Positions 21,785-35,015 of a stretch of 64,000 nucleotides of DNA are shown here, piece after piece. This stretch comes from Cymodocea nodosa. Its lineage: Eukaryota; Streptophyta; Magnoliopsida; Alismatales; Cymodoceaceae. How positions within the stretch are numbered: the first letter of the stretch is position 1; each line of letters opens with the position of its first letter. The stretch spans positions 5,791,501-5,855,500 of the forward strand of contig CM072345.1 of assembly GCA_036874045.1 (NCBI GenBank). The letters run 5' to 3'. The notes under the pieces were generated by a model. It was not told where the DNA came from. It did not search any database and saw nothing but the letters and a program-made list of their open reading frames with translations. Position numbers and translations under genes: made by a program.

Positions 21785-22856
21785 TGAGTTGCTATATTGA
21801 ACACTAAGGCAACGCGTTAGGTTAGCGTTATAAACTTAAGTTGTTATTTTTGCACGTGGTAAAATTCTGATTATAAAAACATTTGTTTATTACTGGTTCA
21901 TTGAGTTATCATAACACAACGGATATGGTTCGTTGAGATATCATAACACCACAGACATAGTTCGTTGAGTTAGCTGTAGTACTTGTCACGTGAAATAGTA
22001 CATGAGGAACTCGTTAAGTTAGAAACGTTAAGTTATATATATACTTGTGTTACTCGTTTAGTTAACATTAAAGTAACGACTTCTTATTACACTGATGAAA
22101 AACTTTTGGACGAGAAAGTTTATTTTGTAGGAAATTTTTCAGTGATCCAGGACTGATGATTAAAGAAAATTCGAAATATAAACGTGGGTTAGAACGTGTG
22201 TGTTTCGATGAAGGAAAAAGAAAAGACGTGGAGAAGTGGAAAACTGGTGGTGGTTAAACGTGAAGGATATGCATGAAATGAAGATACAGTATAAAAGACA
22301 TAGAATTCTCGTTGATCAATTTATCCTTGCACACAAAGCGAAAAATCTTTTCAAGGATCAAACCTTCCCTGCACACCAAAAGAAAAATCTTTTTCAGGGA
22401 TCAAAAACATCTTCTCGGGAAAAATCTCTTAAGTGGAAGAAAGTTCAGTGAAGCATAAAAAGGTAAGATTTTCGTCACTGAAGATTTGAAGTATCAGAAG
22501 AAAGCAAATTCGGTGAAGCATGAAAAGACAAGATATTCGTCACTGAAGAATTGCTGAAGAAGAAAAAGAAGAAGAAGAAAGATCTCAAACAGGGAGAAAA
22601 GTTTTAAATTCCGTAAATTAGTTTTCTCTATTTGTAGTTATAAAATTGTTTAGATGATACATGGTATCGAAATATAATTGCATCTACAATTTCTGAGGAG
22701 AATTGAATTGTTTATTGTAATTGAAACCTTGAATAAAAATGATTTTATGAAAACAATGTCTCGACTTATTTTTGAGTTTTAAAGTTTCAATTATATTTCA
22801 GAAAATATTAAAAATACACAATTCACCCCCCTCTTGTGTAGCCATACGATCCTACA
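21785..22856 (+). repeat. 5'-truncated LTR A (3' LTR of A2)
   Basis: Begins at about LTR position 510 and runs to the exact CCTACA end. It holds U3 boxes, TATA region and R/U5. Confidence 0.92.
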
Positions 22857-24198
22857 AATTTTCTTCCATCTAATACTTCAAATCTTCAGTGACATAAATC
22901 TGACATTTTCTGCTTCACTAAATTTTCTTCCATCTAATACTTCAAATCTTTAGTGACATAAATTTGACCTTTTTTGTTTCACTGAATTTTCTTCCATCTA
23001 ATAGCTTTTCCCTGAAGAGGTGTTTTTGATTCCTGAAAAGATTTTTCATTTGGTGTGCAGGGATAATTGATCAACGAGAATTCTATGCCTTTTATATTGT
23101 ATCTTCATTTCATGCATATCCTCCACGTTTAATCACTATCAGTCTTTCACCTTTTCACGTCTTTTCTTTTTCCTTCATCGAAATACACACGTTCTGACCC
23201 ACATTTACATTTCGAATTTTCTTTAATCATCAATCTTGGATCTCTGAAAAATTTCCTGCAAAATAAACTTTCTTGTCCAAAATCTTTCATCAAGTGTAAT
23301 AAGAAGTCGTTACTTTAATGTTAACTAAATGAGTAACACAAGTAGATATATAACTTAACCTATTTCTAACTTAATGAGTTCCTCATGTGCCAACTCACGT
23401 GACAAGTACTGTAGCTAACTCAACGAACAAAGTTTATGGTGTTACGCTAACTCAACGAACCACCTCCATGGTATTACGATAACTCAACGAACCATCTCCG
23501 TTGTGTTACAGATAACTCAACGAACTAGTAATAAAAAAATGTTTTTATAAGAAGAATTTTACCACGTGCAAAAATAACAACTTAAGTTTATAACGCTAAC
23601 CTAATGCGTTGCCTTAGTATTCAATATAGCAACTTAATGCGTTTAGTTATGTTAACTTAACGAGTTAAACATGTGCACCTCACGTGATACAATATAACAT
23701 TCGTAACTTATAATTTCACCATGTGCACAACACTAACTTAATGAGTTCGTCTCTTTTTTACTCACTAACTTAACGAGTTCTCACGTGACCTACTTTAACC
23801 TTTAAGCCTCTAACTTAACGAGTTCTCACGTGACCTACTTTAACCTTTAAGCCTCTAACTTAACGAGTTCTCACGTGATCTCTATACAAATAACACTCTA
23901 ACTTAACGAGTTGTCTAAACGTGCACTGTTCATGATACAGAAGATATAACTTTAAAACATATCATGCTTTTCAATAAAAACACACGTTAACTTAACATTT
24001 AGTTAAATGAGAAATTAATACAACAAAACGACTAGTTATTAATTTAGTATAATTTCAGATCCAATACAGACAAGTATTTATATCAATAAACTTTTTCTGT
24101 ATTAATTGATGTTCTTAGTTTCTTTTCACAAGCAATAGTAATTGAGCAAATATGATTACTTTCATTCAGCACACATCATCAAAACAAAATACTCAACA
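22857..24198 (-). repeat. Minus-strand LTR A, 3' truncated
   Basis: The reverse complement starts with the exact TGTTGAG end at 24198 and runs through U3 and R to about LTR position 1340. It has a duplicated 60-bp U3 unit (GAGTTCTCACGTGACCTACT... at 23779 and 23820) and a duplicated 70-bp leader unit at 22860-22995. It abuts plus-strand LTR A on both sides. Confidence 0.92.
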
Positions 24199-25513
24199 TA
24201 GTGAGTAAAAGAACAAAAGGAAGAGACGAACTCGTTAAGTTAGTATTGTACATGTGGTAAAATTAAAGTTTACGAATGTTATATTGTATCATGTGAGTTG
24301 CACGTGTTTAACTTGTTAAGTTAACATAACTACACGCGTTGAGTTGCTATATTAAACACTAAGGCAACGCGTTAGGTTAGCATTATAAACTTAAAGTTAT
24401 TATTATTGCACGTGGTAAATACCTTATTATAAAAACATTTGTTTATTACTAGTTCGTTGAGTTATCAGTAACACAACGAAGTTAGTTCGTTGAGTTAGTG
24501 TAACACCACAAAGTTGGTTCGTTGAGTTAGCATAACATCACAGACTTAGTTTGTTGAGTTAGCTACAGTACTTATCATGTGATTTGGCACATGATGAACC
24601 CGTTGAGTTAGATACGTTAAGTTATAAATCTACTTGTATTACTCGTTTAGTTAACATTAACACAACTTATTATTACATTTGATGAAAAATTTTGGACGAG
24701 GAAGTTTATTTTGTAGGAAGTTTTTCAGAGATCCAGAATTGATGATTAAAGAAAATTAAAAAAGAAAACATGGGTCAGAATATGTGTATTTCGATGAAGG
24801 AAAAAGAGAAGATGTGAAGAGTGGAAAATTGATAGTGATTAAACGTGGAGGATATGCATGAAGTAAATATATAGTATAAAAGGCATAGAATTCTTGTTAG
24901 TTAGTTATCCTTGCTCACCAAAAGAAATATATTTTCAGGGATCAAAAACACCTCTTTGGGGAAAAGCTCTCAGATGAAAGAAAATTCAGTGAAGAAGAAA
25001 AAGTCAGATTTATGTCACTAAAGATCTGAAGTATCAAAAGAAAGCAAATTCGGTGAAGAAGAAAAAGTCAGATTTATGTCATTAAAGTATCAGAAGAAAG
25101 TAAATTCGATGAAGCAAAGAAAGTCAGATTTATGTCACTGAAGATTTGAAGTATCAAAAGAAAGCAAATTCGGTGAAGTAGAGAAAGTCAGATATTTGTC
25201 ATTGAAGAATTCCAAAAGAAGAAGAAGAAGAAGAAGAAGAAAAATCTCAAACAGGGAGAAATGTTTTAAATTCCACAAATTAGTTTTCTCTATTTGTAGT
25301 TATGAAATTGATTAGATGAAACATGGTATCATTAAATAATTACATCTACAATTTCAGAGGAGAATTGAATTGTATATTGTAATTAACACCTTGAATAAAA
25401 TGATTTGATTAAAATAGTGTCTCGACTTGTTTTTATTTTTGAAGTTTCAATTATAATCGAAAATGTTGAAAAACACAATTCACCCCCCTCTTGTGTAGCC
25501 ATTTGATCCTACA
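24199..25513 (+). repeat. 5'-truncated LTR A
   Basis: Begins inside U3 (TAGTGAGTAAAAG, about LTR position 380) and ends exactly at CCTACA (25513). Its leader holds about four copies of a 60-70-bp unit (24978-25205), more than A1, and a GAA-rich run at 25210-25240. Its right flank is the extra ORF of element E. Confidence 0.9.
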
Positions 25514-25599
25514 TAGGTGTATTTATTTCCTAGTATTTTTGAAGTTCTTTTGTAGAGAAAGATCTTGACTTTAATCTTTTCTGTGGCTAATGTGTAATA

Positions 25600-27836
25600 T
25601 TTTTTTGACTTGCCACAATTCTTAAATGTGTATCACCATAAAATAATTTACTCTACAAGTTTAAAATATGAGAAACAAAAATATCATACTAGTTCACCTA
25701 TATATGGTTAATCAATGCATATGCAACATAAAGACAACATCTGCCAACCTTTGTGCCATGACCAAACCTCTAAAATAGTGAAGCATGCAATATTTTTGCA
25801 ATAAAATGTGTTTGGCTATTTAAATCATTTAGTAATCTCATTTTATTGTTGGTAGTTGGATCTTTGGTTAAACTTTTAATGTCCCATCCCAATTGACAAA
25901 CTTATTTTCTTTCTAATAATTTAACTCCATTTTTCAGTCCAAGTACTTGATAAAGTATTTCTGGAGTTAAATATATATCTAATTCTTGTATATTTGAAAT
26001 AGGAATATCATCTTCGACTGTTAAGTTTGAGTAAAAACAACTTACAATTTCTAGTATAACAATATGGCCTAGCTATTGTGGAAGCAGAGTCAACAAGCAT
26101 TGAAATTCAAACATTTCTTTTATGTTTACCATCCCTTCAAACTTAACTAGTTTTGAATATAAAACTGTGAAAGTTTTATATGTTTGAAATTTCTCATAAT
26201 AAGATCTATTTCTGAACCATGATAATGTATTTTCTTCTAAAGTTTGTTTAGAATTAGGTATTTTCCTGTCATGATTTTTTGACCTAGGACTTGTTTCAAT
26301 GTTATCAGCAGCATCTTCATGTTCAGATCTATTAGAACTAGAGAAGTTTCTATCAAAACTTGTAAAAATGTCTAAAGAATTTGGTATGGTCATATGAATA
26401 ATATGCTGAACTCCTTCTATTTGGTCTTCTTCAAACAAATCAGCAACTGACATTTCCATATCATTATCAATAATCAATGTAGTATGTTCTATATCAGCAA
26501 CATGTATTTCTATAAGTGATCTATTAAACAACTATCTTTGTATAAAAGAATGTTTTATATCTATCTGCGTAATAGAATCATTCTGTAATTCTGAAAGTTC
26601 TATAAATGAGACATCAGCAATGTCATATTCTATTTGTAACTATGTATTTTGTTGATTATATATAGTTATAAACAAATATACTGTATACTATAACAGATAT
26701 AACCAGATGTATATAATATAGTATAAGCAACTATACCAAAAATCAAGAGCCTCTATCCGAGATTCAATAAGAGGAAAAATATCTATACATTCCTCTTTAG
26801 ATGAAATATCTTTAAAATTCATAGACTCAGTGTCTATGTCATCAAAAGTGTCATCAAAATTGATATCTTTTGTATATATATCATCAAAATTTCCTACATT
26901 TTCTCTTTCCATAGGAAAAGAATGTTGGCTTGCAGCATGATGTGAAAGACTATCCATTGTATTAAAAGAAACATTATGCACTAATGTGACACAATACCTT
27001 AAAGTGTATGCTTGTAATCCGATATTTGTCACATCTATTGGGATTCCTAAAACAAAATTCTGTCCAACTTGTGCAATGGAACATAGTTTTCCATTTTTTA
27101 ACGATTCTTCTCTTTACTGCAATATACCTTGTACACTTGCAGTCAATCCAAAATATTCTAATGTCTTCTTCTTTTTCTAACTATATGTCTGCAATGTTTC
27201 AGGTTGTTTAGGAGGTTCTAATGTTTGTTTTATTTCTCCTATTAAAGGCACCTATTGTCTTAATGGTCCTTTACCATGATGCCTAGGTTGCAATAAGGGA
27301 ATATAGAGTTTTAAGCTCTCAACCTCAGCCATTTTCAATTAATAAACTTTTTGTCCTTCACTTCAACTGCCCATTTTCTAAATGGCAATTTTCTGTTCAT
27401 CAATAAACTGTTGTATTTCATCTAAAATAGCTTAGGGAAAATAATGTTGGGAATACAAAGATTCTAATTCCCTATTGGCATTTTCTATCATCATTCCCCA
27501 TTTCTTTCCATAATAAGTAATAGACTATATTGATTTTTTAGGTACTTCTCTAGAACTTGTAACAACCTTAGGGTTAGGTTGTAATGTTCTTTTTCATATT
27601 TGTAACATGGAAAGTTCGATTTGTTTTAGTCTAAACTATGTCTCAGTATAGTTTCTAATAAATCTCCAATAGAAATTTTTCTTGTCTTAAACAGCTTTTC
27701 TAATTTCATGTAGTACTTCATTGGAAAAAGTATACCTTGAGTAAATGTCGTTAATCTCAATTTCTATCTTCTGAAGTTCCATCTCTCTTTTCTGCACTTT
27801 TGTCATTCTACCACATCCTCTTCCACGTCCTAACAT
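25600..27836 (-). pseudogene. Element E extra ORF (ORF3 homologue), degraded
   Basis: The minus-strand ATG is at 27836 (MLGRGRGCGRM, basic like A1's start). The frame is broken by stops and shifts. Recognisable stretches include MFEFQCLLTLLP near 26073-26110, FYSNLTVEDDIPI and LTPEILYQVLGLKNG at about 26040-25930, and ILHASLF and LYVAYALINHIW at 25790-25690. These match A1's LFEFQGL, FYSNL, LSPELIFEVLGLKNEG, ILHANLF and LYATYGLLNRI in order and spacing. The protein differs widely elsewhere, so the last third is the conserved part. The end is lost at the LTR A insertion. Same placement after pol as in A1. Confidence 0.72.
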
Positions 27837-29690
27837 TACCGATTAATCTTCGTTGTTCACTGTAGAACTTAGTGGAAGTAAAGATTGTGAAACTAGGGTT
27901 TTACCAAGGTAGAAACACGAAAGGTTGTTAGTAAAATATTTATAACTCTTCGAGTTTATAAATGGATTCAATCATTGAAATCATAAATATAAGATCTGTT
28001 ACTAATAAATAACTCGAATGCTTACAATAACTGTACGAGTTTTACAACTTATAAAAGCAGAAGACTTAGCGTAATTGTTCGAGTAAAGAAAATAACTACT
28101 GGCTAAGTAAAAATGAGAAAAATCGAAGACTTATGATAACTATTTGAGTTTTATGAGTAGTAAAACACATAACTATACGACAAATTAGAATAGTTGTTGT
28201 CATATTTTAAGTCTTTCATAAAAATATAATAATATTAAATTAATTGTTCAAGTTTCTCAGATAAATATGCGAAAAAGTTGAAGACTTAAGCATAATTGTT
28301 TGAGTTTCTTAAAAGGATAAAATATAAGAATTTAAAATAGAAACTCAAAGAGAAATTTAACTATTCGAGTTTGTAGAAGAGTAAAACATAACAATACGAA
28401 AAACTCGAATGGTTAATTATCTATATGTGCGATAAAATAGCAGATATCAAGTAAAATACATAATTGTATGTTAAACTAACTGAATGAGTCTTACTTTTTA
28501 TCAGTATAAGTTCTAGAATATTTGCATTTGATTAAATTTACCATTGTTTGCCATTGTTTGCTCCCCCTACATAAATGTAGTAAGGAGAAACTATGGTGTA
28601 CTTAATATTAGGTTACCAAGCCCTAATAGATTTGTCATTAAATTCCAAATAGTTGACTTAAGTGGGTTACTAAGCCTTAAATATTTCATTTAAGTTCAAA
28701 AATGGCGTACTTAAATTGGGTTGCTAAGTCCCAATAGATTTGAATCTCTCTCTCTCTCTCTCTATATATTTTTTAAAATTTAAATTACAGAAATAAGTAG
28801 TAAATTTAACAATTTAGACTTTTTAACTTTTATTTTATTCAGTTTACAAAAGAAAATTCATAGAGATATACCTTCAGGTAACTTAAAAGAATTCAATAAT
28901 GAGTACACGAACTTAAGAAAATAAATGCATTACATTATGTGTAAAGAATAGATAATAACAAAGAAAAATAACAAAGATTATATGTACAGATTATGGTAGA
29001 ATTGTTATAACACTTGTAAAATAAACTAAACTTGAGTACATTGCCCCTCCCCCTTTTTTTTTATATTTTATGTATTACCTCCCACAATATCATCTTTTTA
29101 CTTGATCACAATCCCTTGCTTAATGGAAAGATAACCAATTACTCAATGATAAGTGAGAATAGGTAACCTTTTTTTAAAAAAAAAAAGAATCTAAATTACT
29201 TGTAAAATGGGTTTTCAGTCAACACATCCCAAACCAATTGGTTTGAGTGACTAGGGTTTAAGATCCCCCAATGGACTTAATTACTCAAGTAATTGTAGAC
29301 AAATAATAAAACAAGATAGTAAATTGAATAAGAGTCAACTGCAAGACTTAATTTTTCTAACAGTATGTTAATAACTTTCCTTTAATAAATGGTACATATT
29401 TTCTATATATTTTCTCTATAATGGCATATACATAAGTAACAAAAATATAGTTGGTACTCATATTGAATTAAATCAACTTTTCCTTAAGTAACCTTTTCTG
29501 AATTTTTCTTAAATAAATTGACTTCAATAAAAATCAAAATTTCATAAATTCTTAACTACTAGTAAATAATAATTCTAAAATAGATATTTTGAGTTTTTTT
29601 TTTTAAAAAAAAATAAAGAACTTAAATTCTAAAGCTACTTTGTAACAAACCAAAATATTATGTAATGAACAAGACAATTTAAACATTAGA
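27837..29690 (-). other. Element E spacer between pol and extra ORF
   Basis: No gene. Read on the minus strand it holds a PPT-like TAGGGGGAGC (28560-28571), then U3-like sequence with repeated TTCGAGTTT / GACTTAAGCATAA boxes, then TATAAATA at 27944-27937, 101 bases before the extra ORF ATG. 28120-29370 is a second copy of 1-429 plus 11429-12527. A CT run lies at 28745-28762. Confidence 0.6.
28591..28740 (+). repeat. Copy of the 58/116-bp repeat
   Basis: Same alternating AAGCCCTAATAG and AAGCCTTAAATA halves as 11630-11892, with about one dimer. Confidence 0.7.
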
Positions 29691-31820
29691 TAACCTACAA
29701 ATACTAAGTTCTAATCGTAATTTGGAAAAGGTATTCTCATCTAAGGGTTTTGTAAATAGATCTGCTAATTATTTTATGGTAGGAACAAAATTTAATACTA
29801 TTTTTCCTTTTATAACATTATCCTTTTGAAAATGATGTCGAACTTCCATATGTTTAGCTCATGAATGTAAGACAAGATTTTTAGACAAACTTATTGCAGA
29901 ACTACTATCACAGAAAATTTTAGTTGATTCATAGGCTAAATTAAAATCTTTTAAAGTTTGTCTGATCCACAGGATTTGAGCACAGTAAAGTACAATTATA
30001 TATTCAGCATCAGTTGTAGATAATGCTACACAATTTTTCTTTTTGCTAAGCCATGACACAAAAGAATTTCCTAATAATTGACAAGCACCACTAGTACTTT
30101 TTCTTTCAGACTTACATCCTACAAAATCAGCATCACTATAACCTATTAAATTTAAAGAACTATGTTTAAAGTAAAACAATCCAAAATTGATGGTTCCTAA
30201 TATATATTTAAAAATTTGTTTAACAACAAGTAGGTGTGATTCTTTAGGATTAGATTGATATCTAGCACAAGTACACACACTAAACATAATATCTAGTCGA
30301 CTAGCTATTAAATAACGTAATGAACCGATCATAATTCTATATTGTTTTATATCTACAGTTTTTCTAAAGTCATCTTTATCCAACTTAATGATAATACTCA
30401 TTGGTGTATTCTTCATTTTAGTGTTGTCTAATCCAAACCTCTTTAATAAATCTCGAGTATATTTTTCTTATGAAATAAAAGTACCCTGTTCTAACTACTT
30501 AATTTGTAAGCCTAAAAAAAATGATAGTTCACCCATCATACTCATTTCAAATTGATTAGTCATGTCTTTCGAAAAAGACTCAACTAGTTTATCATTTGTT
30601 GCTCCAAATATAATGTCATCTACATAGATTTGAACTATCAATATATCTTTTTCGACCTTCTTGATAAAAAGAGTGTGATCTGCCTTTCCCATAGAATACC
30701 CTTTTTCTATAAGAAATTTAGATAATCTCTCATACCAAGACCTAGGGACTTGTTTAAGGTCATATGGTGCCTTTTTAAGCTTATAAACATACTCGGGATG
30801 TTTTGAATCCTCAAAACTTGAAGGTTATTTTACATAAACTTCTTCTTTTATATATCCATTTAAAAAAGCAGTCTTAACATCCATTTGATATAATTTGAAA
30901 TCCATGTAACAAGCATATGCTAACAAAATTTGTATTGATTCTAGTCTAGCAACAGGAGCAAATGTTTCATCATAGTCAATTCCTTCCTCTTGCTTGTAAC
31001 CTTGAGCAACTAACCTAGCTTTATTTTTAACTGTCCATCCTAATCTACTTTGTTTCTAAATACCCGCCTTGTTCCTATTACGAACTGATTTTTAGGTGGT
31101 GGAACTAGATCCCATACCTCATTTCTTATAAATTGATTTAGCACATCTTGCATAGCTAAATACCAAAATTCATCTTCTAAGGCATTTTCAATTTTCTTAG
31201 GTTCTAGTAAGGAAACAAATGAATAAGCACCACAAATGTTGACTACTGATGACCTAGTCCTAATCCTTGATTAGAATTGCCTATTATCTGATCAATAGGA
31301 TGAGATGAAGCATAACACCAATTTCTATGTTGTTCCACATTTTCTATAGGTATGACATTATTTTCTTCTAAATCTTCATCATTTAAGTTTATATTTCTTA
31401 TTCCATCAGATAATCTCTCAATTTCTTTTTCAACATCATTTGGTACCATTTCTGGGAGAATTTCTGAATCAAAGTTTTCAACATGTCTAAAAGCCAAATG
31501 AGAATTTTCATGAAATTTCACATGTAGGGTTTCCTTAATGGTTTTTGTTGATTTATTATATACTCTATATGCCTTACTTCTAATGGAATAACCAACAAAA
31601 ATACCTTCATCTGATTTGGCTCTAAATTTGTCTCTACATTCCTTAGTATTCAAAATAAAACACTTGCAGCCAAAGGTTTTTAATTAACTTATTTTGGGAA
31701 CCCTATTATACCATATCTCATAAGGAGTTTTATCCAAAATTGGTCTTAGATGTACTCTATTTATAACATAACATGCTGTATGAACTGCTTCTGCCTAGAG
31801 AGATATGGGTAACTTATTTT
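29691..31820 (-). pseudogene. pol: Element E pol: integrase C-terminus, RT, RNase H
   Basis: On the minus strand from 31820: integrase end (AEAVHTACYVINRV, KTPYEIWY, LKTFGCKCFILN, VGYSIRSKAYRVYN), a variable linker, then RT with YVDD (IVQIYVDDIIFGAT, about 30640) and MSMMGELSFFLGLQIK. RNase H follows with SWLSKKKNCVALSTTDAEY and FCDSSSAISLSKN, ending LADLFTKPLDENTF near 29750. Numerous stops and shifts. The third RNase H Asp and YVDD are visible; TTDAEY has Asp-Ala-Glu where A1 has Glu-Ala-Glu, so the catalytic Glu remains. No gag or LTR of E is left upstream: the pol stops where LTR C begins. Confidence 0.88.
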
Positions 31821-33621
31821 CATTTTGATTTTTATAACTAGAGTTTTATATGTGTTCCATTAAGCTCTCCATTAATTTACAATTAACTCAACGGACTTAG
31901 TTCATAGAGTTATAGTTAATTCAATGGACTATCCTTGTGGACATACAGTTAACTCCACTAGCCTACCTAATAACTTCAAATTAAATTCTACTATTCACAA
32001 AGGAATTTAACCATTCATTGGGTAGTTCCACAAAATCTAAATAACATCAATTAAGTTTTTTAATGTTAGTTAAGCTGAGATTTATCATTAATCAACACTA
32101 ACATTCAGATATTTCGAACAATAACCATTAAGATTTTTGGGTATTCTGTACGAATCAATTTTAGTAATCAATAAAATTATTTTCTATTTTCTAAATCAAA
32201 TAAATACGAAACATTCACAATACTAACAATGATAACATTATTCACGATACAAAACAAACAATACAACACATAAATACTAACTATAAATACAAATGATTAG
32301 TTTTTTGGTATTTTTGTTTTGATATGTTCCTAAAATGAATGAAAGGTGAAATGTAAAAATTCTCTATTGACAGTAAGAACTTCCATCACTACATGCGATG
32401 TGATTACACCACTAAAAACTTAATCACTTATAGTCATGCCTCTTCTCCATATAGAATCGCGAACCGAGACTTGTAAGTTGATCTCCTCTTCAGTATATTG
32501 GCATTAACCTGAAACCAAGGCCAGAAGTTTTATGATCTCCTAAGATATGAGTTGGTACTTGGTGAAAATGACTTCCCTTCCTACGATGTGATCACTCCTC
32601 ACAGTGGTTGTAAATCACCATCTTTAGCTCAAAATCGACCTGACATCCAGAAAGTATCCTCACAAACCTTCGATGGTTGGTGATTGTGGTGGTGTTGTGG
32701 AGTTTTAGGGAACTTCCAATGCTTCCTATAGTTAGCGTGATTCTCCACCTTCATACCCTTTCTTCATTTTTTTGCTCTTCTTTTATATTTCTTTCAATAG
32801 TAACTACTTCTACTTAAATGATCGGTTGGATTTCCTTCATTCATATCAACGATGATGATTTCTTCTTCATTCCATGAGTTAATTCCTGCATGATACGTGC
32901 AATCGTGGTTTTCCTTCGAATTTCCTATTTTTGCAACTGCTAATAGTGGCATATTAGAAAATAACTGGTCCATGGAGTTAGTGTAACTCAACAGACTTAT
33001 TTCGTTGATTTAACTATAAAACACGTGCAATAACGAAATAACTTATAAGCTTATAATACTAACACAACATGTTACCTTAGTGTGTTATCAAATAACTCAA
33101 TGCGTATAGTTATGCTACTTAACGAGTTAAATATGTGCAACTCACATGACATAATAAAACATTTAAATTCAACACATGCATAATTCTAACTTTATGATGG
33201 TAAAAAGACTTTTTGGATAGTTACGAACTGTAACTATCTGAAACTTATATGTATTTTGAATAATTACACTTAACATACCGAAAATCTACTTAAGTCAAGT
33301 TTCCAGGTCATGACACATGTCCTTCTTGAAATAATAAAATACTCTTTAAGTGTTCGAAACATAACTGTCTAGTATATGAAATGTTACTCTCCGAAATAAC
33401 AAACATTTTGGATACTTATGAATTAAAATAACCTATAACTCACTAACAATTCACAAATAAACTTAATTAACACTAATTTATTGGAATTAGGTGGATTCTT
33501 TCATTAAGGCATATAATCATGCAATTATAACATAATGGCTTAATTCTCACATGATAAGCTAAATATTATGCAATTAACCATTATTTAACCATTAATATTA
33601 TGCACTTTTTCATTCTAAACA
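31820..33621 (-). repeat. LTR C, truncated (3' LTR of element C3)
   Basis: Starts TGTTTAG at 33621 and runs about 1.8 kb on the minus strand. It matches 63956 down to about 61850 but is more diverged. The last about 250 bp of the LTR is missing where it meets E integrase. Confidence 0.8.
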
Positions 33622-35006
33622 CTTACCCCATACTTAACTTTTGCTAGTCCCTTAACAAACTAATTTGATCTAGTTAATAGGTCTTTCTAAAGTGCTAGAC
33701 TATTTCTTTTATTCATTAGCTAGTATTCCCTATGAAAAATATTTCTTCATTTCGTATCTTTAGAATACTAAAATATAAAGATATTCCATATAATTCAATA
33801 ATCTAACTTAACATTGTTTTTCCTCCTCCAACTTGCAAATATATTTCAAAAATACATAAATTACATACAAAATATACTAGCATCAAGTAGGTGGTAGTTA
33901 TATTATCAATTTTTTTTCAAACATCTATTATCCTGAATTTTCCAATGTGATTTCTAGAATAAATTTCAACTACACATGAATTAAAACACAATTCAACTCA
34001 ATATGATTAAAATAAGAAGAATAATGAATTGTATCTTAAATAAACAACTTCAAAAGTCTAATTTTAGATTCATACGTCAATAATCATAAATAACAAAGAA
34101 TATACTCGATTCAAAAGATATCTGTATTAAAATACTTTCTTCTTTTTAGAACAGTATATGCATATTTTTACCTTAAAAGTTAATTTGAAAAGCTTGAATC
34201 ATACAAGAGCTTTCTAATGTACCCATGTATCGAGCTTTCAGTCAATAATTCCAAATTTGATTAAGATCTTAGGTTACCAGATTTAAAGAGTCCTTTTTTA
34301 GGTCAACAATCCTTACATACCTATTTGCTTAAGTACAAAAGACTTGTGATCAAACAAATCAATAAACTCTCAATGTTTTTCTCTTTTCTCCTTTTTTTTT
34401 TCTTTTCAACATAGTATATATATATTTCATTAATACAAATGCAATAAAACACAAATCTCATATAATCCTGCTTCTATAATTTACCAAAAATTATGAATCA
34501 ATATCACTAAGCTCATACTTTTTCTGTAGTTTAATAAGATTTACACATAAATCATTCTACAAGTTTAATCCATCAAATTAAATGTATCCTTGATCATATG
34601 TATTTCATTTAATCCAAAAATCAACATTCTAGCTCTTTTAGGATTTAGATAAATTTTTGAGTTTCAGTTAAGTATTTTGATTTCTTTTTAAAATCATGAA
34701 ACTATTAAACTCATAAAATTTAGTAAAAACATAAGATACTATACTAGATTTGTATTAATAGTAAAGTATTGTAGCATCTTATATAAGATTATAAATATAA
34801 CATTCAAGCAGTTATAGTTACAATTCTAAATATATTTTTTTATAGTTTTAGCTATCGAAAGGTTTCAGATAATTTTCAAATAGTTATAGGAAATTTCAGA
34901 TAGTTACAGCAAAATACAACTCAAAAAATTTCTAGTTTCCACAAAAATTTGCAACACAATCTTAATTCCTCTAATTAATAAGATTACTTGGATTTTAATT
35001 TAATTA
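33622..35006 (-). other. C3 spacer between two polypurine tracts
   Basis: No gene. It contains the CTAGTCCCTTAACAAACTA block (minus: AGGGACTAGCAAAA), which commonly precedes gypsy 3' LTRs in plants, and a GTATGGGGTAAG PPT-like end next to the LTR. The centre matches A1 5750-6450 and C1 57600-58440. Confidence 0.65.
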
Positions 35007-35015
35007 CCTCCCCCC
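35007..35015 (-). other. Polypurine tract of C3
   Basis: Minus-strand GGGGGGAGG following TTGAGAACAATGCAAAATGTAG-like context, the same as in C1 at 58727. This context is typical of Athila/Tat-type gypsy elements. Confidence 0.75.

Larger units (their letters stand above)
18757..22856 (+). mobile_element. Element A2: copia family A, gag-only deletion derivative
   Basis: Full 5' LTR, PBS with one mismatch and partial gag, then an abrupt join at 21784 into the middle of a 3' LTR that ends in CCTACA at 22856. The left flank is B1's LTR (GGAAA) and the right flank is a minus-strand LTR A (AATTT), so the flanks do not match. The copy is probably a recombinant of two insertions. Confidence 0.9.

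Noticed and set aside
18752..22861. Target duplication for A2
   Set aside because: Left flank GGAAA and right flank AATTT do not match, so A2's two ends probably come from different insertions.
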